Shown in pieces: positions 16,301-25,715 of a stretch of DNA of 64,000 nucleotides; the stretch's first letter is position 1, and every line of letters begins with the position of its first letter. Origin of the DNA: an uncultured Lachnospiraceae bacterium. GTDB taxonomy: Bacteria > Bacillota > Clostridia > Lachnospirales > Lachnospiraceae. The translations under genes and the position numbers were made by a program. The stretch lies in the NCBI GenBank assembly GCA_959022495.1, contig CAUEYX010000010.1, positions 1 to 64,000 on the forward strand, in the 5' to 3' direction. A model generated the notes under the pieces. That model worked only from the letters and a program-made list of their open reading frames with translations, was not told the origin of the DNA and did no database searches.

Positions 16301-16425
16301 AACAGAAAGAACTCCTTTTCAGCTACATATGATTTCTTTCTATTATTGTATGCACATTCCCCTGTACATGGGAGATAGAAATCACAGATACCGGACCCGT
16401 TACTGCTCTTCTCCAAAATGTCCTG

Positions 16426-17199
16426 TCAGTGCCTCTGGCTCATATCACTGTACACTTCGCAGAACCGTGCGGCAAATGACACCGGTTCCCCACTCATAAA
16501 GAGATGGGACACATCCCCGATCTTCAGCCCTCGGAAATACGCTGTACCCTGCTCCCGCTCCTCTGTGACCACCTCCGTGACAGAGGTCGGCGCCAGGGCC
16601 AGGCTGTGCCACATCGTAAAGGGTGAAATATTCCATAAATGCGCCAGCAGCGCGCACGTAATGCCAAAATGGCAGAAAAAGGTCACTGTCTCAGCGCTCT
16701 CCTTTTCCACCCGGTAGTGCATCCCTTCCCGGACATACCCATGTTCCGCCAGAAATCCGTCGAATTCTTCCGTGACATGATCATACACCGGAACCACGTC
16801 CGAACAGCGGCTGATCTCCGACTCCCTCCAGAGCACGCTGTCCGCATATTCTCTGTGCTCTGTCCAGTAGGAAGGAATCACGTCCCATACGATCCTGGGC
16901 GGATACTTCCCATCCCTTTTCTCTGCGTTCGGATATACTGCCCGCAGATGGGGCGCCTGGTTTAGATCAACCTGAGCGGGGAATTCTTTCAGCCAGTCCA
17001 GCGTCCGCGCGCGTTTCCCCAGCTTATCCAGGCTGTACTGCGCGGTCGCAGCCGCCCTGCCCAGGGGCGATACATAGCAGGTCCCCATATTGAGCGCCTC
17101 CGCGCGCTTTGCAAGCGCTGCTGCCTCCCGGTGCCCCTTCTCTGTTAAAGTATCATTTACATAATCCGGGTCGCCGTGCCGGATAAACAGTATTCTCAT
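16426..17199 (-). CDS. Histidine phosphatase family protein
   Basis: Phosphoglycerate-mutase-like (histidine phosphatase) enzyme, 257 aa. It has the catalytic MRILFIRHGDPDY at the N-terminus, the second Arg in YVSPLGRAAATAQ, and the C-terminal catalytic His in FFCHFGITCALLAHL. The substrate is unknown. I start it at ATG 17199, where ATGA overlaps the stop of the upstream hydrolase and TAGGAGGAG lies six bases upstream; the longer frame to 17265 has no support. Translational coupling to the hydrolase suggests a joint task on a phosphorylated or esterified small molecule. Confidence 0.88.
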   Translation of the reverse strand: MRILFIRHGDPDYVNDTLTEKGHREAAALAKRAEALNMGTCYVSPLGRAAATAQYSLDKLGKRARTLDWLKEFPAQVDLNQAPHLRAVYPNAEKRDGKYPPRIVWDVIPSYWTEHREYADSVLWRESEISRCSDVVPVYDHVTEEFDGFLAEHGYVREGMHYRVEKESAETVTFFCHFGITCALLAHLWNISPFTMWHSLALAPTSVTEVVTEEREQGTAYFRGLKIGDVSHLFMSGEPVSFAARFCEVYSDMSQRH

Positions 17200-18218
17200 G
17201 GCTCTCCTCCTAAGTCTTTCAGATTCAGTTCCCCTGCAAGCCATCTCTCTGCCAGTTCTGTCCACAGCCCGACTTCAGAAAGAAGGTCCCGCAGCCACTC
17301 TTTGACCTCCGGGGTAAACCGTTCTCTTTTCCCGCCGTCCAGAGCAAAATCTTTCATCAGTTCTTCTCCTTTCTCCGGAGGACAGGGCGTCTTCCCCGCT
17401 TTCACTGCCTCCGCCAGCAGCCGGATCTGCTCCAGCGTATAGAGCTCTTCCCTTTCCTTGTCCAGCCATTCCGGCGTGGCCACTGACATGCCGTGAACGC
17501 CGTCAGAAAACACGTGATGGGCATAGGGCACACCCGCCTTCCTGCATGCCTCCGCAAAAAGATAACTGTTCTCCACCGGAACGCTTGCATCTGTGGCTGT
17601 CTGCCAGATAAAACAGGGAGGGGTATCCTCTGTTACGTGCCGCTCCAGGGACAGGTAGTCAAGCTCCTCCTCATCCGGGGCTTCCCCCAGAAGCGCACGG
17701 AAGGACTCCCGGTTCGCATACTCCCCCGAAGTAATGACAGGGTAGCACAGGACCGCCGCGTCAGGACGGTTTGACACTTCCTCATACTCCGGATCAGGGT
17801 CCTTTATCTCTTCATGGTGCACGCACAGGGAAGCACACAGATGCCCTCCCGCGGAAAAACCGCACACAGCAATCTTCAGCGGATCGACGTGGCACTGCGC
17901 GCAGTGGGCGCGGACGATCCGGACTGCCCTGGAAATATCCCGGAGGGGCTGTCTCCCCAGCGGCGCATCCAGTTCATCCAGATGGTTGACCGTATAAACA
18001 AGAACAAACACATTGTACCCCGCCCGGTAAAATTCCAGCGCAGGCAGATTCCCCTCGAATGGCGACGCATACCTGTACGCTCCCCCGGGAGCGATAATCA
18101 TGCCCGGCCGGATCTGATCATCCTCATGCATGTAACTTACCATAAACGGAACAAAACCATATGCCGCGGGATAATGGTACTCTTCTTCCTTCCATATCGC
18201 AGTCTTCTCTCCGATCAT
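17196..18218 (-). CDS. Alpha/beta hydrolase (esterase/lipase, acetyl-xylan-esterase-like)
   Basis: 340-aa cytoplasmic serine hydrolase. The nucleophile elbow is CGFSAGGHLCASL (G-x-S-x-G, about residue 132), the acid is probably in TATDASVPVENS and the histidine in FSDGVHGMS. The oxyanion region is MIIAPGGAYRYAS. This resembles the BD-FAE/acetyl esterase group used on small acylated sugars, but the substrate is not deducible. No signal peptide. It overlaps the histidine phosphatase start by 4 bp. The C-terminal ~60 residues (EVKEWLRDLLSEVGLWTELA) look like an added helical tail. Confidence 0.88.
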   Translation of the reverse strand: MIGEKTAIWKEEEYHYPAAYGFVPFMVSYMHEDDQIRPGMIIAPGGAYRYASPFEGNLPALEFYRAGYNVFVLVYTVNHLDELDAPLGRQPLRDISRAVRIVRAHCAQCHVDPLKIAVCGFSAGGHLCASLCVHHEEIKDPDPEYEEVSNRPDAAVLCYPVITSGEYANRESFRALLGEAPDEEELDYLSLERHVTEDTPPCFIWQTATDASVPVENSYLFAEACRKAGVPYAHHVFSDGVHGMSVATPEWLDKEREELYTLEQIRLLAEAVKAGKTPCPPEKGEELMKDFALDGGKRERFTPEVKEWLRDLLSEVGLWTELAERWLAGELNLKDLGGEP

Positions 18219-18244
18219 CCTGCTTTCCTCCTCTCTTTTCTCAC

Positions 18245-18396
18245 GCAGGCCGCAGCTCCCGGTGCGGCCCTGCCGTCATTCACAGCCAGGCGCGCAAAAC
18301 TGCAGAACCCGCCTTCCATGCGGCCCATATGCAGACAGGACAGAGCGCTTCCGCCCACGCCGGCAGAAACTCTCTGTCCGCCAGAAAGCCTGTCTG
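18245..18396. other. Structured intergenic region between mrp and the hydrolase
   Basis: Three inverted repeats: GCAGGCCGCA/TGCGGCCCTGC (18245-18254 with 18263-18273), GGACAGAG/CTCTGTCC (18338-18345 with 18372-18379), and an outer CAGACAGG/CCTGTCTG (18332-18339 with 18389-18396). None is followed by a good T-run. It could be a weak terminator for mrp or the leader of the hydrolase mRNA. Confidence 0.4.
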
Positions 18397-18399
18397 TAT

Positions 18400-19230
18400 T
18401 TATAATTCCACGTCTTTCAAGTAGGGATTCACTGCCTCGTGGAATCTCTCTTCCTCAACGATTTTGGCAAGATCCGCGTCAATCGGCATTTTGCCCAGCA
18501 CCGGAACCCCCATTTCTTCAGCGATCTCATCAATGCGGCTCTCACCGAAAACTTTGATCTCCTTTCCGCAGTCCGGACATTTCACATAGCTGTAATTCTC
18601 TACAATGCCAAGCACGGGAATGTTCATCTGTTCCGCCATATTGGCCGCTTTCTTCACAATCATCTGCACCAGGTCCTGGGGGGATGTGACGATTACCACA
18701 CCGTCCACAGGCAGGGACTGGAACACGGTCAGGGGCACGTCCCCCGTACCGGGCGGCATGTCCACAAACAGATAATCAATGTCCCCCCACATCACGTCCG
18801 TCCAAAACTGTTTCACAACGCCCGCGATGATCGGTCCTCTCCAGATCACCGGAGCCGCCTCGTCCTCCAAAAGCAGGTTCACGGACATGATTCTTGTCTC
18901 GTCCTTTGCCGTGCACGGAAGGATGCTGTCTTCTGTCCCTTTCGCTTTCTCGTGGATTCCATACATTTTCGGGATGGACGGCCCGGTAATATCCGCATCC
19001 AGGATACCCACTGTATAGCCTTTCTCTCTCATCATTCTTGCAAGGGACGCTGTGACGAGGGATTTCCCCACGCCTCCCTTGCCGCTGACCACGCCGATCA
19101 CCCGCTTGATCGATGAGTACATGTTCGCCGGCTCACGGAAATCCGTCTTCTTTTCCCCGCAGGAATCCGCATGGGCGCAGCCCGCGCAGGATTCCTCTGT
19201 ACATCCGTTTGTATTCTGTTGTTCTGGCAT
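18400..19230 (-). CDS. Mrp/NBP35-family P-loop ATPase, Fe-S cluster carrier
   Basis: Member of the MinD/Mrp ATPase group that carries and transfers Fe-S clusters in the cytosol. The 276-aa protein has a Cys-rich N-terminus (CTEESCAGCAHADSC), the deviant Walker A SGKGGVGKSLV, the switch motif DMPPGTGDVPL, and a C-terminal CPDCGKE pair that could bind the bridging cluster. The DUF59-type N-terminal domain of some Mrp proteins is absent. Probably serves the many Fe-S enzymes of this anaerobe. A 92-bp leader separates it from a candidate extended -10 promoter. Confidence 0.93.
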   Translation of the reverse strand: MPEQQNTNGCTEESCAGCAHADSCGEKKTDFREPANMYSSIKRVIGVVSGKGGVGKSLVTASLARMMREKGYTVGILDADITGPSIPKMYGIHEKAKGTEDSILPCTAKDETRIMSVNLLLEDEAAPVIWRGPIIAGVVKQFWTDVMWGDIDYLFVDMPPGTGDVPLTVFQSLPVDGVVIVTSPQDLVQMIVKKAANMAEQMNIPVLGIVENYSYVKCPDCGKEIKVFGESRIDEIAEEMGVPVLGKMPIDADLAKIVEEERFHEAVNPYLKDVEL

Positions 19231-19321
19231 ATCTTTTTCCTTCTCTCTGATAGATTTTATCGACTGACAGGCCCGCCTGCAGATCCGAAACCGTCAGGGA
19301 AGCCTGCCCTCCTGTCTTGAT

Positions 19322-19330
19322 AGTATAACA
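19322..19330 (-). promoter_or_regulatory. Candidate extended -10 promoter of the mrp-type gene
   Basis: On the minus strand TG-N-TATACT (19330-19322) forms an extended -10 element. No good -35 lies 17 bp upstream. The MATE gene ends at 19432, so this is the obvious promoter-bearing gap. Confidence 0.45.
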
Positions 19331-19431
19331 TATTCCTGTGAAATCTTACACTCTATTTTGCTTTCCCTTCCGAAAAGAGTGTCCCGCCGCATGCCCGCAG
19401 CCCTGCTGCCGTTTCCGCCGCAGAGGATTTA

Positions 19432-20829
19432 CTAGGCCGCGCCGGGGGATGGCGCTTCCCGGGTTACGTCTTTGAGCCACTTATAACTTCTGTACCTCCA
19501 TAACGTGATGGGGACTTTGATGATTTCGTCGCTCATCAGGATGATGTACACCACAGGCACGCTCAGCTGAAAGACAAACGCGGCCAGAAAACCTATGAAA
19601 ATCGAACAGCACCACATGGTAGTCACGTCCAGAATAAGACCGAACCTCGTATCCCCGCCGGAGCGGAAGATGCCGACCACCATCGTCGTGTTGAACGCCT
19701 GCCCCACCACGAAATAAGACATTACAAAGAACATCACCCTTAAATAGTCCTTTGCCGCCGCGGACAGGGACAGCGCCGCTGCCGCAACGGGGGACGCGGC
19801 CAGGATGATCATACCGCCCAGAAGTCCCATAACCACGCTCAGGCCGATAAACCGTTTGGCATATGCCCTCGCGTGTTCCAGTTTCTTCTCCCCAATGGTC
19901 TTGCCCAGATAGATCGCCGCCGCGCTGGAAAGCCCGAAGGATACAACCGTGGCCAGCTGCCTTGCCACCTGGGCCACCGAATTCGCAGCCACAACGGGAC
20001 TTCCCAGATGTCCCAGTATAGCTGTGTTCGCAGCCGTCCCCAGCCCCCACATGACCTCATTAATGACAACGGGGAGGGCATATTTCATAAAATCCCGAAA
20101 CAGCTCCCGGTCCGTATGGAGCACATACCGGAACCGGAGCTTGATTGTTTTATTAAAGATCCTGGCATATCCCGCCACAAGCACGACTTCCAGCACCCGC
20201 GCGCAGAGCGTGCCGAGCGCGGCCCCGCTGACTCCCATTGCCGGGAGGCCGAAAAGGCCGAAGATAAAAATGGAGTTCATAATAATATTGCAGATGAGGG
20301 ACAGCAGATACACAACCGTGGCCACAACCACCCGCTCCACACTCCGCATAATATACAGATAGGCCTGGGTAACTCCGATCATGACATAAGTAAACGCGAC
20401 GATCCGCAGATACTTGATGCCTTCCGATATCACGACCGGGTCACTGGTAAAGATCCTAAGCAGCAACCCGGGGACTGCCAGCGCGGCCACCGTAAAAAGG
20501 GCGGTCACGCAAACCGCCGCCTTTACCGCTATCCCGAGGATTTTCTCAATGGCATCCTTGTCGCCCTTCCCCCAATACTGTGCTGTCAGCACCGTGGCTC
20601 CGGAGGTCAGCCCGAAGAGGAACAGGGTCATAATATACTGGACCTGTCCGGCGAGAGACGCCCCGGACAGCGCGTCCTCCCCCACAGCACCCAGCATAAT
20701 GACATCCGCGGCAGTCACGCCCACATTGATCAGGTTTTGGAGCGCCATCGGCACCACAAGGGCGATGACCGTGCGGTAGAATTTCCCCCACTCGATGCCC
20801 AGGTCATTCTCTTTTCTTTTCATCAGCAT
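19432..20829 (-). CDS. MATE family efflux transporter
   Basis: Inner-membrane multidrug/toxin exporter driven by Na+ or H+. The 465-aa protein has 12 predicted membrane helices in two six-helix halves. Family-typical elements are VPMALQNLINVGVTAADVIM (helix 1) and ALSGASLAGQVQYIM (helix 2). Substrate unknown. The start is ATG 20829 (or 20823), 27 bp after the PurF-like gene, so the two are probably co-transcribed. Confidence 0.93.
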   Translation of the reverse strand: MLMKRKENDLGIEWGKFYRTVIALVVPMALQNLINVGVTAADVIMLGAVGEDALSGASLAGQVQYIMTLFLFGLTSGATVLTAQYWGKGDKDAIEKILGIAVKAAVCVTALFTVAALAVPGLLLRIFTSDPVVISEGIKYLRIVAFTYVMIGVTQAYLYIMRSVERVVVATVVYLLSLICNIIMNSIFIFGLFGLPAMGVSGAALGTLCARVLEVVLVAGYARIFNKTIKLRFRYVLHTDRELFRDFMKYALPVVINEVMWGLGTAANTAILGHLGSPVVAANSVAQVARQLATVVSFGLSSAAAIYLGKTIGEKKLEHARAYAKRFIGLSVVMGLLGGMIILAASPVAAAALSLSAAAKDYLRVMFFVMSYFVVGQAFNTTMVVGIFRSGGDTRFGLILDVTTMWCCSIFIGFLAAFVFQLSVPVVYIILMSDEIIKVPITLWRYRSYKWLKDVTREAPSPGAA

Positions 20830-20856
20830 AGCATATACTCTTTTCCCAATATCAGC

Positions 20857-22269
20857 TTATTCTTTCCCGTTAAAACAGTAAGTGCACACTTTGCACGGCT
20901 CCAGCCCGATGGATTCAAGAAGGTCGTCCAGCCTGTGGAACCGCAGGGTCGTAAAGTTCTGAATCCTGCGGATCTCCTCCACCATCTCCGCGTAACGGCA
21001 GGAATCCGGGTCCGCGTATTCTTCCAGCACTTCTGCCGGACAGTTCTCCCCTTCCTTCTCCTGGATGATCCGCCTTGTGATCAGGTCAAGATCTGACTTT
21101 GACCGGGAGAAATTCAGGAATTTGCATCCATACACAAGGGGCGGGCACGCCGGGCGCACATGGACCTCCTTGGCGCCGCTTTTATAGAGGAATTCCGTAG
21201 TCTCGCGCAGCTGGGTTCCCCTTACGATGGAATCATCGATCAGAAGAAGCTTCTTGTTCTCAATCAGCGCTTTAACCGGAATCAGTTTCATGCGGGCGAT
21301 CAGGTCCCTCTGGCTCTGGTTCGTCGGCATGAAAGACCGGGGCCATGTAGGTGTATATTTAATAAATGGCCGCGCATAGGGAATGCCGGATTCATTGGCA
21401 TATCCGATGGCATGAGCCACACCGGAGTCCGGCACTCCCGCCACAATATCCGGATTTACGCTGTCCCCGTCACGCTTCGCCAGCATGCTTCCGCATTTGT
21501 AGCGCATTTCTTCCACGTTGACCCCCTCGTAGGAAGAAGTCGGATATCCGTAATAGACCCAGAGGAAGGAGCAGATCTTCATCTCATTTCCCGGTTCTAC
21601 CAGCGTCTCCACGCCCTCCGGGGTGATAAACGCCACTTCCCCCGGTCCCAGCTCTTTGTAATCCGTATACCCGAGGTTAATATAAGCAAAGTTTTCAAAG
21701 GAGACGCAGTACGCGCCGTCTTTCTTTCCGATCACCACCGGCGTCCTGCCGTATGGGTCACGGGCCGCGTAGATCCCGTCTTTAGTCATGAGAAGAAGGG
21801 TCAGGGAGCCGTCCACAACCCTCTGGGCGTATTGTATCCCCTCCACAAGGCTTCCTTTCTTACAGATCAGCGAAGCGATCAGCTCCGTGGCATTGATCTT
21901 CCCGCCGCTCATCTCCTGGAAATGAGAATGTCCCTCGTTGAACACCCGCCTTAACAGCTCTTCTTCATTGTTAATCTTCCCCACCGTAACAATGGCAAAG
22001 CTCCCGTGATGAGACTGGATCAAAAGCGGCTGCGGCTCATAATCAGAGATACAGCCGATCCCCACATTTCCTTTCATTTCTTCTACATCCCGCTCAAACT
22101 TTGTCCGAAAAGGGGAGTTCTCTATATTGTGGATGGCGCGGCAGAACCCGCCGTCACCGTATGCGGCCATGCCGCCCCGCCTTGTCCCAAGATGGGAATG
22201 ATAATCTACCCCATAAAAAAGTTCCAGTATACAGTCTTTCTTCGATGCAACCCCGAAAAAACCACCCAT
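20857..22269 (-). CDS. Amidophosphoribosyltransferase-like protein lacking the catalytic Cys
   Basis: 470-aa protein with the two-domain layout of PurF: N-terminal Ntn glutaminase fold (about 1-235) and C-terminal phosphoribosyltransferase with the PRPP loop LLIDDSIVRGTQLRE (about 345-360). Canonical PurF matures to an N-terminal Cys (MCGI...), but this protein begins MGGFFGVAS, so the glutaminase nucleophile is absent; the usual HRGQEGAG is also altered to LGTRRGGM. Cysteines near the C-terminus (CKVCTYC) and in KICSF could still bind a [4Fe-4S] cluster as in Bacillus-type PurF. It may be an ammonia-using or regulatory paralogue. Its own promoter is visible and no other purine genes are adjacent. 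Confidence 0.85.
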   Translation of the reverse strand: MGGFFGVASKKDCILELFYGVDYHSHLGTRRGGMAAYGDGGFCRAIHNIENSPFRTKFERDVEEMKGNVGIGCISDYEPQPLLIQSHHGSFAIVTVGKINNEEELLRRVFNEGHSHFQEMSGGKINATELIASLICKKGSLVEGIQYAQRVVDGSLTLLLMTKDGIYAARDPYGRTPVVIGKKDGAYCVSFENFAYINLGYTDYKELGPGEVAFITPEGVETLVEPGNEMKICSFLWVYYGYPTSSYEGVNVEEMRYKCGSMLAKRDGDSVNPDIVAGVPDSGVAHAIGYANESGIPYARPFIKYTPTWPRSFMPTNQSQRDLIARMKLIPVKALIENKKLLLIDDSIVRGTQLRETTEFLYKSGAKEVHVRPACPPLVYGCKFLNFSRSKSDLDLITRRIIQEKEGENCPAEVLEEYADPDSCRYAEMVEEIRRIQNFTTLRFHRLDDLLESIGLEPCKVCTYCFNGKE

Positions 22270-22356
22270 TTATATGCCTCCTTTACCGGCAGGCCCACCG
22301 CATCAAACAGCCCTGGCGTTCCTGAACCTGCACTCTTAATTTCATGATCCTAATAC

Positions 22357-22386
22357 AGGATAAAGGAAATCCTATGCAAAAGTCAA
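22357..22386 (-). promoter_or_regulatory. Sigma-A-type promoter of the PurF-like gene
   Basis: On the minus strand TTGACT (22386-22381) and TATCCT (22362-22357) are 18 bp apart, 87 bp upstream of the ATG, whose ribosome site is AAAGGAGG. No purine riboswitch was recognised in the leader. Confidence 0.65.
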
Positions 22387-22400
22387 GACCGGGATGTACG

Positions 22401-23543
22401 TTACACTGCCGTCTCCCTGGACAGAGCCAGCGAGATGCACACAAATGAAGCCGCAAATACCAGCTGTATTCCGATCCCGCCGGCGGCCTGTTCGAGCACA
22501 GTTCCTGTCACCGAAGCGTGTTCTGTAAGGAGCTCATTTACAGATTCATACCAGTAGACAGGAAGGAACTGGGCGGCCTTCTTCACCCCGCTGCTTAGGT
22601 AATCCCACTCCACAAATACGCCGCACAAAAAGCACATTCCAATGGATACGGTGTTCACAATCCCACTCAGGGCATTCGACGTCCTGACAATTCTCCCGAT
22701 CAGATAAGCAAGGGCCAGCGCCATCAGAAGCAGTGCGAAGGAATTCGCCAGATACCACGGCGCCCTGCCGCTGCTTATAAATTCTCTTCCATACAGGATC
22801 AGTCCACCGGCAGTGCAGACTGCCCACAGGCCTGTGGCGAGCACTCCTGCCGCGGCCAGCCCTTCCAGCCCCTGCCTTCTGGCAGACACCGCGGACGCTC
22901 TGGTCCTCTCCGGCAGGCTGCCCCTGCGCACTCCCATGAGGATATAGCCCATCACATACCCCAGAATGTTCAGGAAAAGGAAAGGAAGATAACGGTAATA
23001 AAACGCGTAAGAAGGGGTCCTTCCTGCATTTCCTCTGAAATCAGCCAGCGTCACTTCCGCTTCCTTCCTTGTCTGCATGGCTTCCGCAATTTCCTTTTCC
23101 GCATATCCTGCGTCCGCGTAACTTCTGGCCGAGTTCATGAAATTCTGGATCTGCTGTTCCACGTAGTACCCGGAGTACGTCCCCGGCACTGCCGTCACTT
23201 TCAGCGTCTCTTCCCCCAGAATACAGTTCTCCATAAATCCCCGGGGAATCCGCACGATATAGTTCACCTTCCTGTAAAACAAAGCCTCCTGAAGGGTCTG
23301 CGCATCATCCGGAAGCATCACTACCTCGTTCTTTCTGCCGATGTAATTCATCAGGCTGCCGGCCGCCGCTCCCCGGTCCTCATCAATCATTCCCACCGGC
23401 ACGCTCTCCGCAGCGAACCCGTCCCCGCTGGTCTCCGCAAATTGCTGGATCAGCATGGTAATTCCGAAAAAAAGCATAAGATACATAAGGACCATCCATA
23501 TATTTTTCTCTGCAATCCTTAGATAGGCTTTAAATACTGACAT
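22401..23543 (-). CDS. ABC-2 type transporter permease (second permease)
   Basis: 380-aa inner-membrane permease: one N-terminal helix (about 17-36), a large extracytoplasmic loop (about 40-190), then a cluster of about five helices starting near YLPFLFLNILGYVMGYI. This is the ABC-2/YhgE-like architecture of drug and lipid exporters. It overlaps the preceding permease gene by 14 bp. Substrate unknown; the gene set matches antibiotic-resistance exporters of the LnrLMN type. Confidence 0.88.
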   Translation of the reverse strand: MSVFKAYLRIAEKNIWMVLMYLMLFFGITMLIQQFAETSGDGFAAESVPVGMIDEDRGAAAGSLMNYIGRKNEVVMLPDDAQTLQEALFYRKVNYIVRIPRGFMENCILGEETLKVTAVPGTYSGYYVEQQIQNFMNSARSYADAGYAEKEIAEAMQTRKEAEVTLADFRGNAGRTPSYAFYYRYLPFLFLNILGYVMGYILMGVRRGSLPERTRASAVSARRQGLEGLAAAGVLATGLWAVCTAGGLILYGREFISSGRAPWYLANSFALLLMALALAYLIGRIVRTSNALSGIVNTVSIGMCFLCGVFVEWDYLSSGVKKAAQFLPVYWYESVNELLTEHASVTGTVLEQAAGGIGIQLVFAASFVCISLALSRETAV

Positions 23544-24654
23544 ACCGTTCCCTCCTTACAATCAGAAATGTACCCGCAGCCAGCACAGCGCATATCACAC
23601 ACAAGACCGCGATATCCTGCGCATAGCGGGCCGGCGCGTCATACACATTGAGGCAGTACAGTGCGTCTGATATCAGCGCCGCGGGATTCAGACGGTTTAT
23701 AAAGGGCGCGTACTGGTCCACCACATACTTCATCTCCGCGTTCATCATCCCCGCCAGAAAACTGCATGTCATAGAGACAGCAAGCATCATGCCGATCTTC
23801 ACGCCTTCTTTCATCTTCCCGATACTGGTTATAAACATCCCCATAACCACGCCAGTTATACTCCCCACGGCCAGGATTGGCAGCATCCCGGCATAATCTC
23901 CGGCGAAATCCTGCTTCAGAATATATTTCATATATGCCAGCAGAAGCAGCATATTCACGAAATGAAGCCCAAAGCATACAACCGCCTCCGACAGGATCAG
24001 CTTCAGACGGGGTATGGGCCCCGCGCAGCGCCGCGCCGCCAGGGCTGTCAGATTGGCCTGCATATCCATGGCTGACCCATATCCGAGGAAACAGCCGTAC
24101 AGACATGCCATCCCGATGAGCGCATAGAAAAACTGGGCATTTCCGTTGGTCGTTTCCCCTCCAAGGGAAACCTGTTCCACTGCCGCTGTGTATTCCCGCA
24201 TCTTCCCTGCCGCTGCAGCCTCCCCTTCCGGAAAGGCAGCACTGAGATCTTCCATGGTCTGCTTTCCCTCGAAATAGCCCTCAAGGAGCATCTGGAGGAT
24301 GCTTTCAGGCAGGCCGCTTCCGCCCACGGTAAGAGAAGGGGATTCCCCGATGTAATAAATACCTGCGGCATCCTGCTTCTCGAGTGCTTCCAGGGCTTCT
24401 CCCTCCGTCATTTCCTCCACGCGGATCACCCCGGTACTGTCTTCCACAGAATGAAGGAACTCTGTAAACGGTTCATCCCGGCTGCCTTCCTTTTCCACCA
24501 CCGCCACGGGCACAGTCTCAAAATCCGCCTCATCCATCTGCCCGATGGCAAAATACATCAAAGTGGCAAGTATGATTGGGAATACAAGCGGCCAGAACAC
24601 GACACTCGCATTTTTTATCTTTGTCAGGAAACTATATTTCATCAAATGCAGCAT
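23530..24654 (-). CDS. ABC-2 type transporter permease (first permease)
   Basis: 374-aa inner-membrane protein: an N-terminal helix (about 18-38), a large loop (about 40-165), and C-terminal helices from FFYALIGMACLYGCFLGYG onward. It would pair with the second permease and the ATPase as a heterodimeric ABC-2 exporter. It begins 11 bp after the ATPase gene and overlaps the next permease, so the three are one operon. Confidence 0.88.
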   Translation of the reverse strand: MLHLMKYSFLTKIKNASVVFWPLVFPIILATLMYFAIGQMDEADFETVPVAVVEKEGSRDEPFTEFLHSVEDSTGVIRVEEMTEGEALEALEKQDAAGIYYIGESPSLTVGGSGLPESILQMLLEGYFEGKQTMEDLSAAFPEGEAAAAGKMREYTAAVEQVSLGGETTNGNAQFFYALIGMACLYGCFLGYGSAMDMQANLTALAARRCAGPIPRLKLILSEAVVCFGLHFVNMLLLLAYMKYILKQDFAGDYAGMLPILAVGSITGVVMGMFITSIGKMKEGVKIGMMLAVSMTCSFLAGMMNAEMKYVVDQYAPFINRLNPAALISDALYCLNVYDAPARYAQDIAVLCVICAVLAAGTFLIVRRERYVSI

Positions 24655-24665
24655 TTCATTCCCTC

Positions 24666-25595
24666 CTAATCCCGCAGCTGTTTTCCCGTAATCTCAAGGA
24701 ATACGTCATTGAGCGTAGGCAGCTCAGAAAAGACTCTTCCAAACGGAATCTCTTTCCGCTGAAGATAATCGAGTATTCTCAGAAGATTATTGTTCGTCCC
24801 CGTACACCGTACAGTCAGTATCTGATCTTCGTACTCTACATCAAAAACATAGGGAAGGCTGCGTATATCTGACAATTCACCCTCTCCCAGCACCACGGCC
24901 TCCAGAACCACCGTCTCTCCGGTCTTGATCATGCCTTTCAGTTCTTCCTTCGTGCCCACCGCGATACTTCTGCCATGGTCCATGATCGCGATTTTGGTAC
25001 AGATCTGCTCGATCTCTTCCATATAATGAGAAGTATAGATAATCGTGGAGCCCTGCCGGTTTAATTCGCAGATTCCCTCCAGCATCTTGTTCCTGCTCTG
25101 CGGGTCCACTGCCACGGTAGGTTCATCCAATATAATTAATCTCGGTTTGTGGGCAATGCCGCAGGCAATATTCAGCCTCCTGAGCAGACCGCCGGAGAGT
25201 TTTTTCGGATAGGATTTCTGATACTCTTCAAGCCCCGTAAAACGCAGCGCTTCCTCCACGTTCTCCCTGCGCTCCTTCTTATCTTTTACATACAGCCCGC
25301 AGAAATAATCAATGTTATCCCGGACACTGAGCTCCTCAAATACAGCGACATCCTGCATGACAACCCCGATCTGCCGCTTCACCCGGTAGTTGTCGGGCGC
25401 CATCTCCTCCCCCATAATCTGAATGCTGCCCCTGTCATATTTCAAAAGTCCCAGCATACAGTTAATCGCTGTCGTCTTTCCGGACCCATTGGGCCCCAAA
25501 AGGCCGAAGATCTCTCCGTCTTTCACATCCAGATTGAAATGATCCAGCGCCGTCAGGCTGCCGTAGCGTTTCACAAGGTTTTCTATCTTTACCAT
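24666..25595 (-). CDS. ABC-2 exporter ATP-binding protein
   Basis: Cytoplasmic ATPase of 309 aa. Walker A GPNGSGKTTAIN, Q-loop VVMQDVAVF, signature LSGGLLRRLNIA, Walker B LIILDEPTVAVDP and H-loop YTSHYMEEIEQ, then a ~80-aa C-terminal regulatory extension. First gene of the three-gene ABC-2 operon, divergent from a NarL-type two-component system. Arrangement (ATPase, two permeases, NarL kinase/regulator) equals that of the linearmycin-resistance locus lnrJK-lnrLMN of Bacillus subtilis, so export of an amphipathic antibiotic or lipid is a plausible but unproven role. Confidence 0.93.
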   Translation of the reverse strand: MVKIENLVKRYGSLTALDHFNLDVKDGEIFGLLGPNGSGKTTAINCMLGLLKYDRGSIQIMGEEMAPDNYRVKRQIGVVMQDVAVFEELSVRDNIDYFCGLYVKDKKERRENVEEALRFTGLEEYQKSYPKKLSGGLLRRLNIACGIAHKPRLIILDEPTVAVDPQSRNKMLEGICELNRQGSTIIYTSHYMEEIEQICTKIAIMDHGRSIAVGTKEELKGMIKTGETVVLEAVVLGEGELSDIRSLPYVFDVEYEDQILTVRCTGTNNNLLRILDYLQRKEIPFGRVFSELPTLNDVFLEITGKQLRD

Positions 25596-25715
25596 TTCCT
25601 GCCTTCCTCTCTGCAGATCCTTGTCCTGTCCGGCTTTTGTGCGTCCTCCGAGGAGATCTGCGCTCTCTTTTGCATCTTATCATACTCCATCCACGGTGTC
25701 TCCTGTAGTGTCCAC

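Noticed and set aside
19873..21096. 407-codon plus-strand frame antisense to the MATE and PurF-like genes
   Set aside because: Crosses two strong genes on the opposite strand; composition is His/Arg-rich and unlike a real protein.
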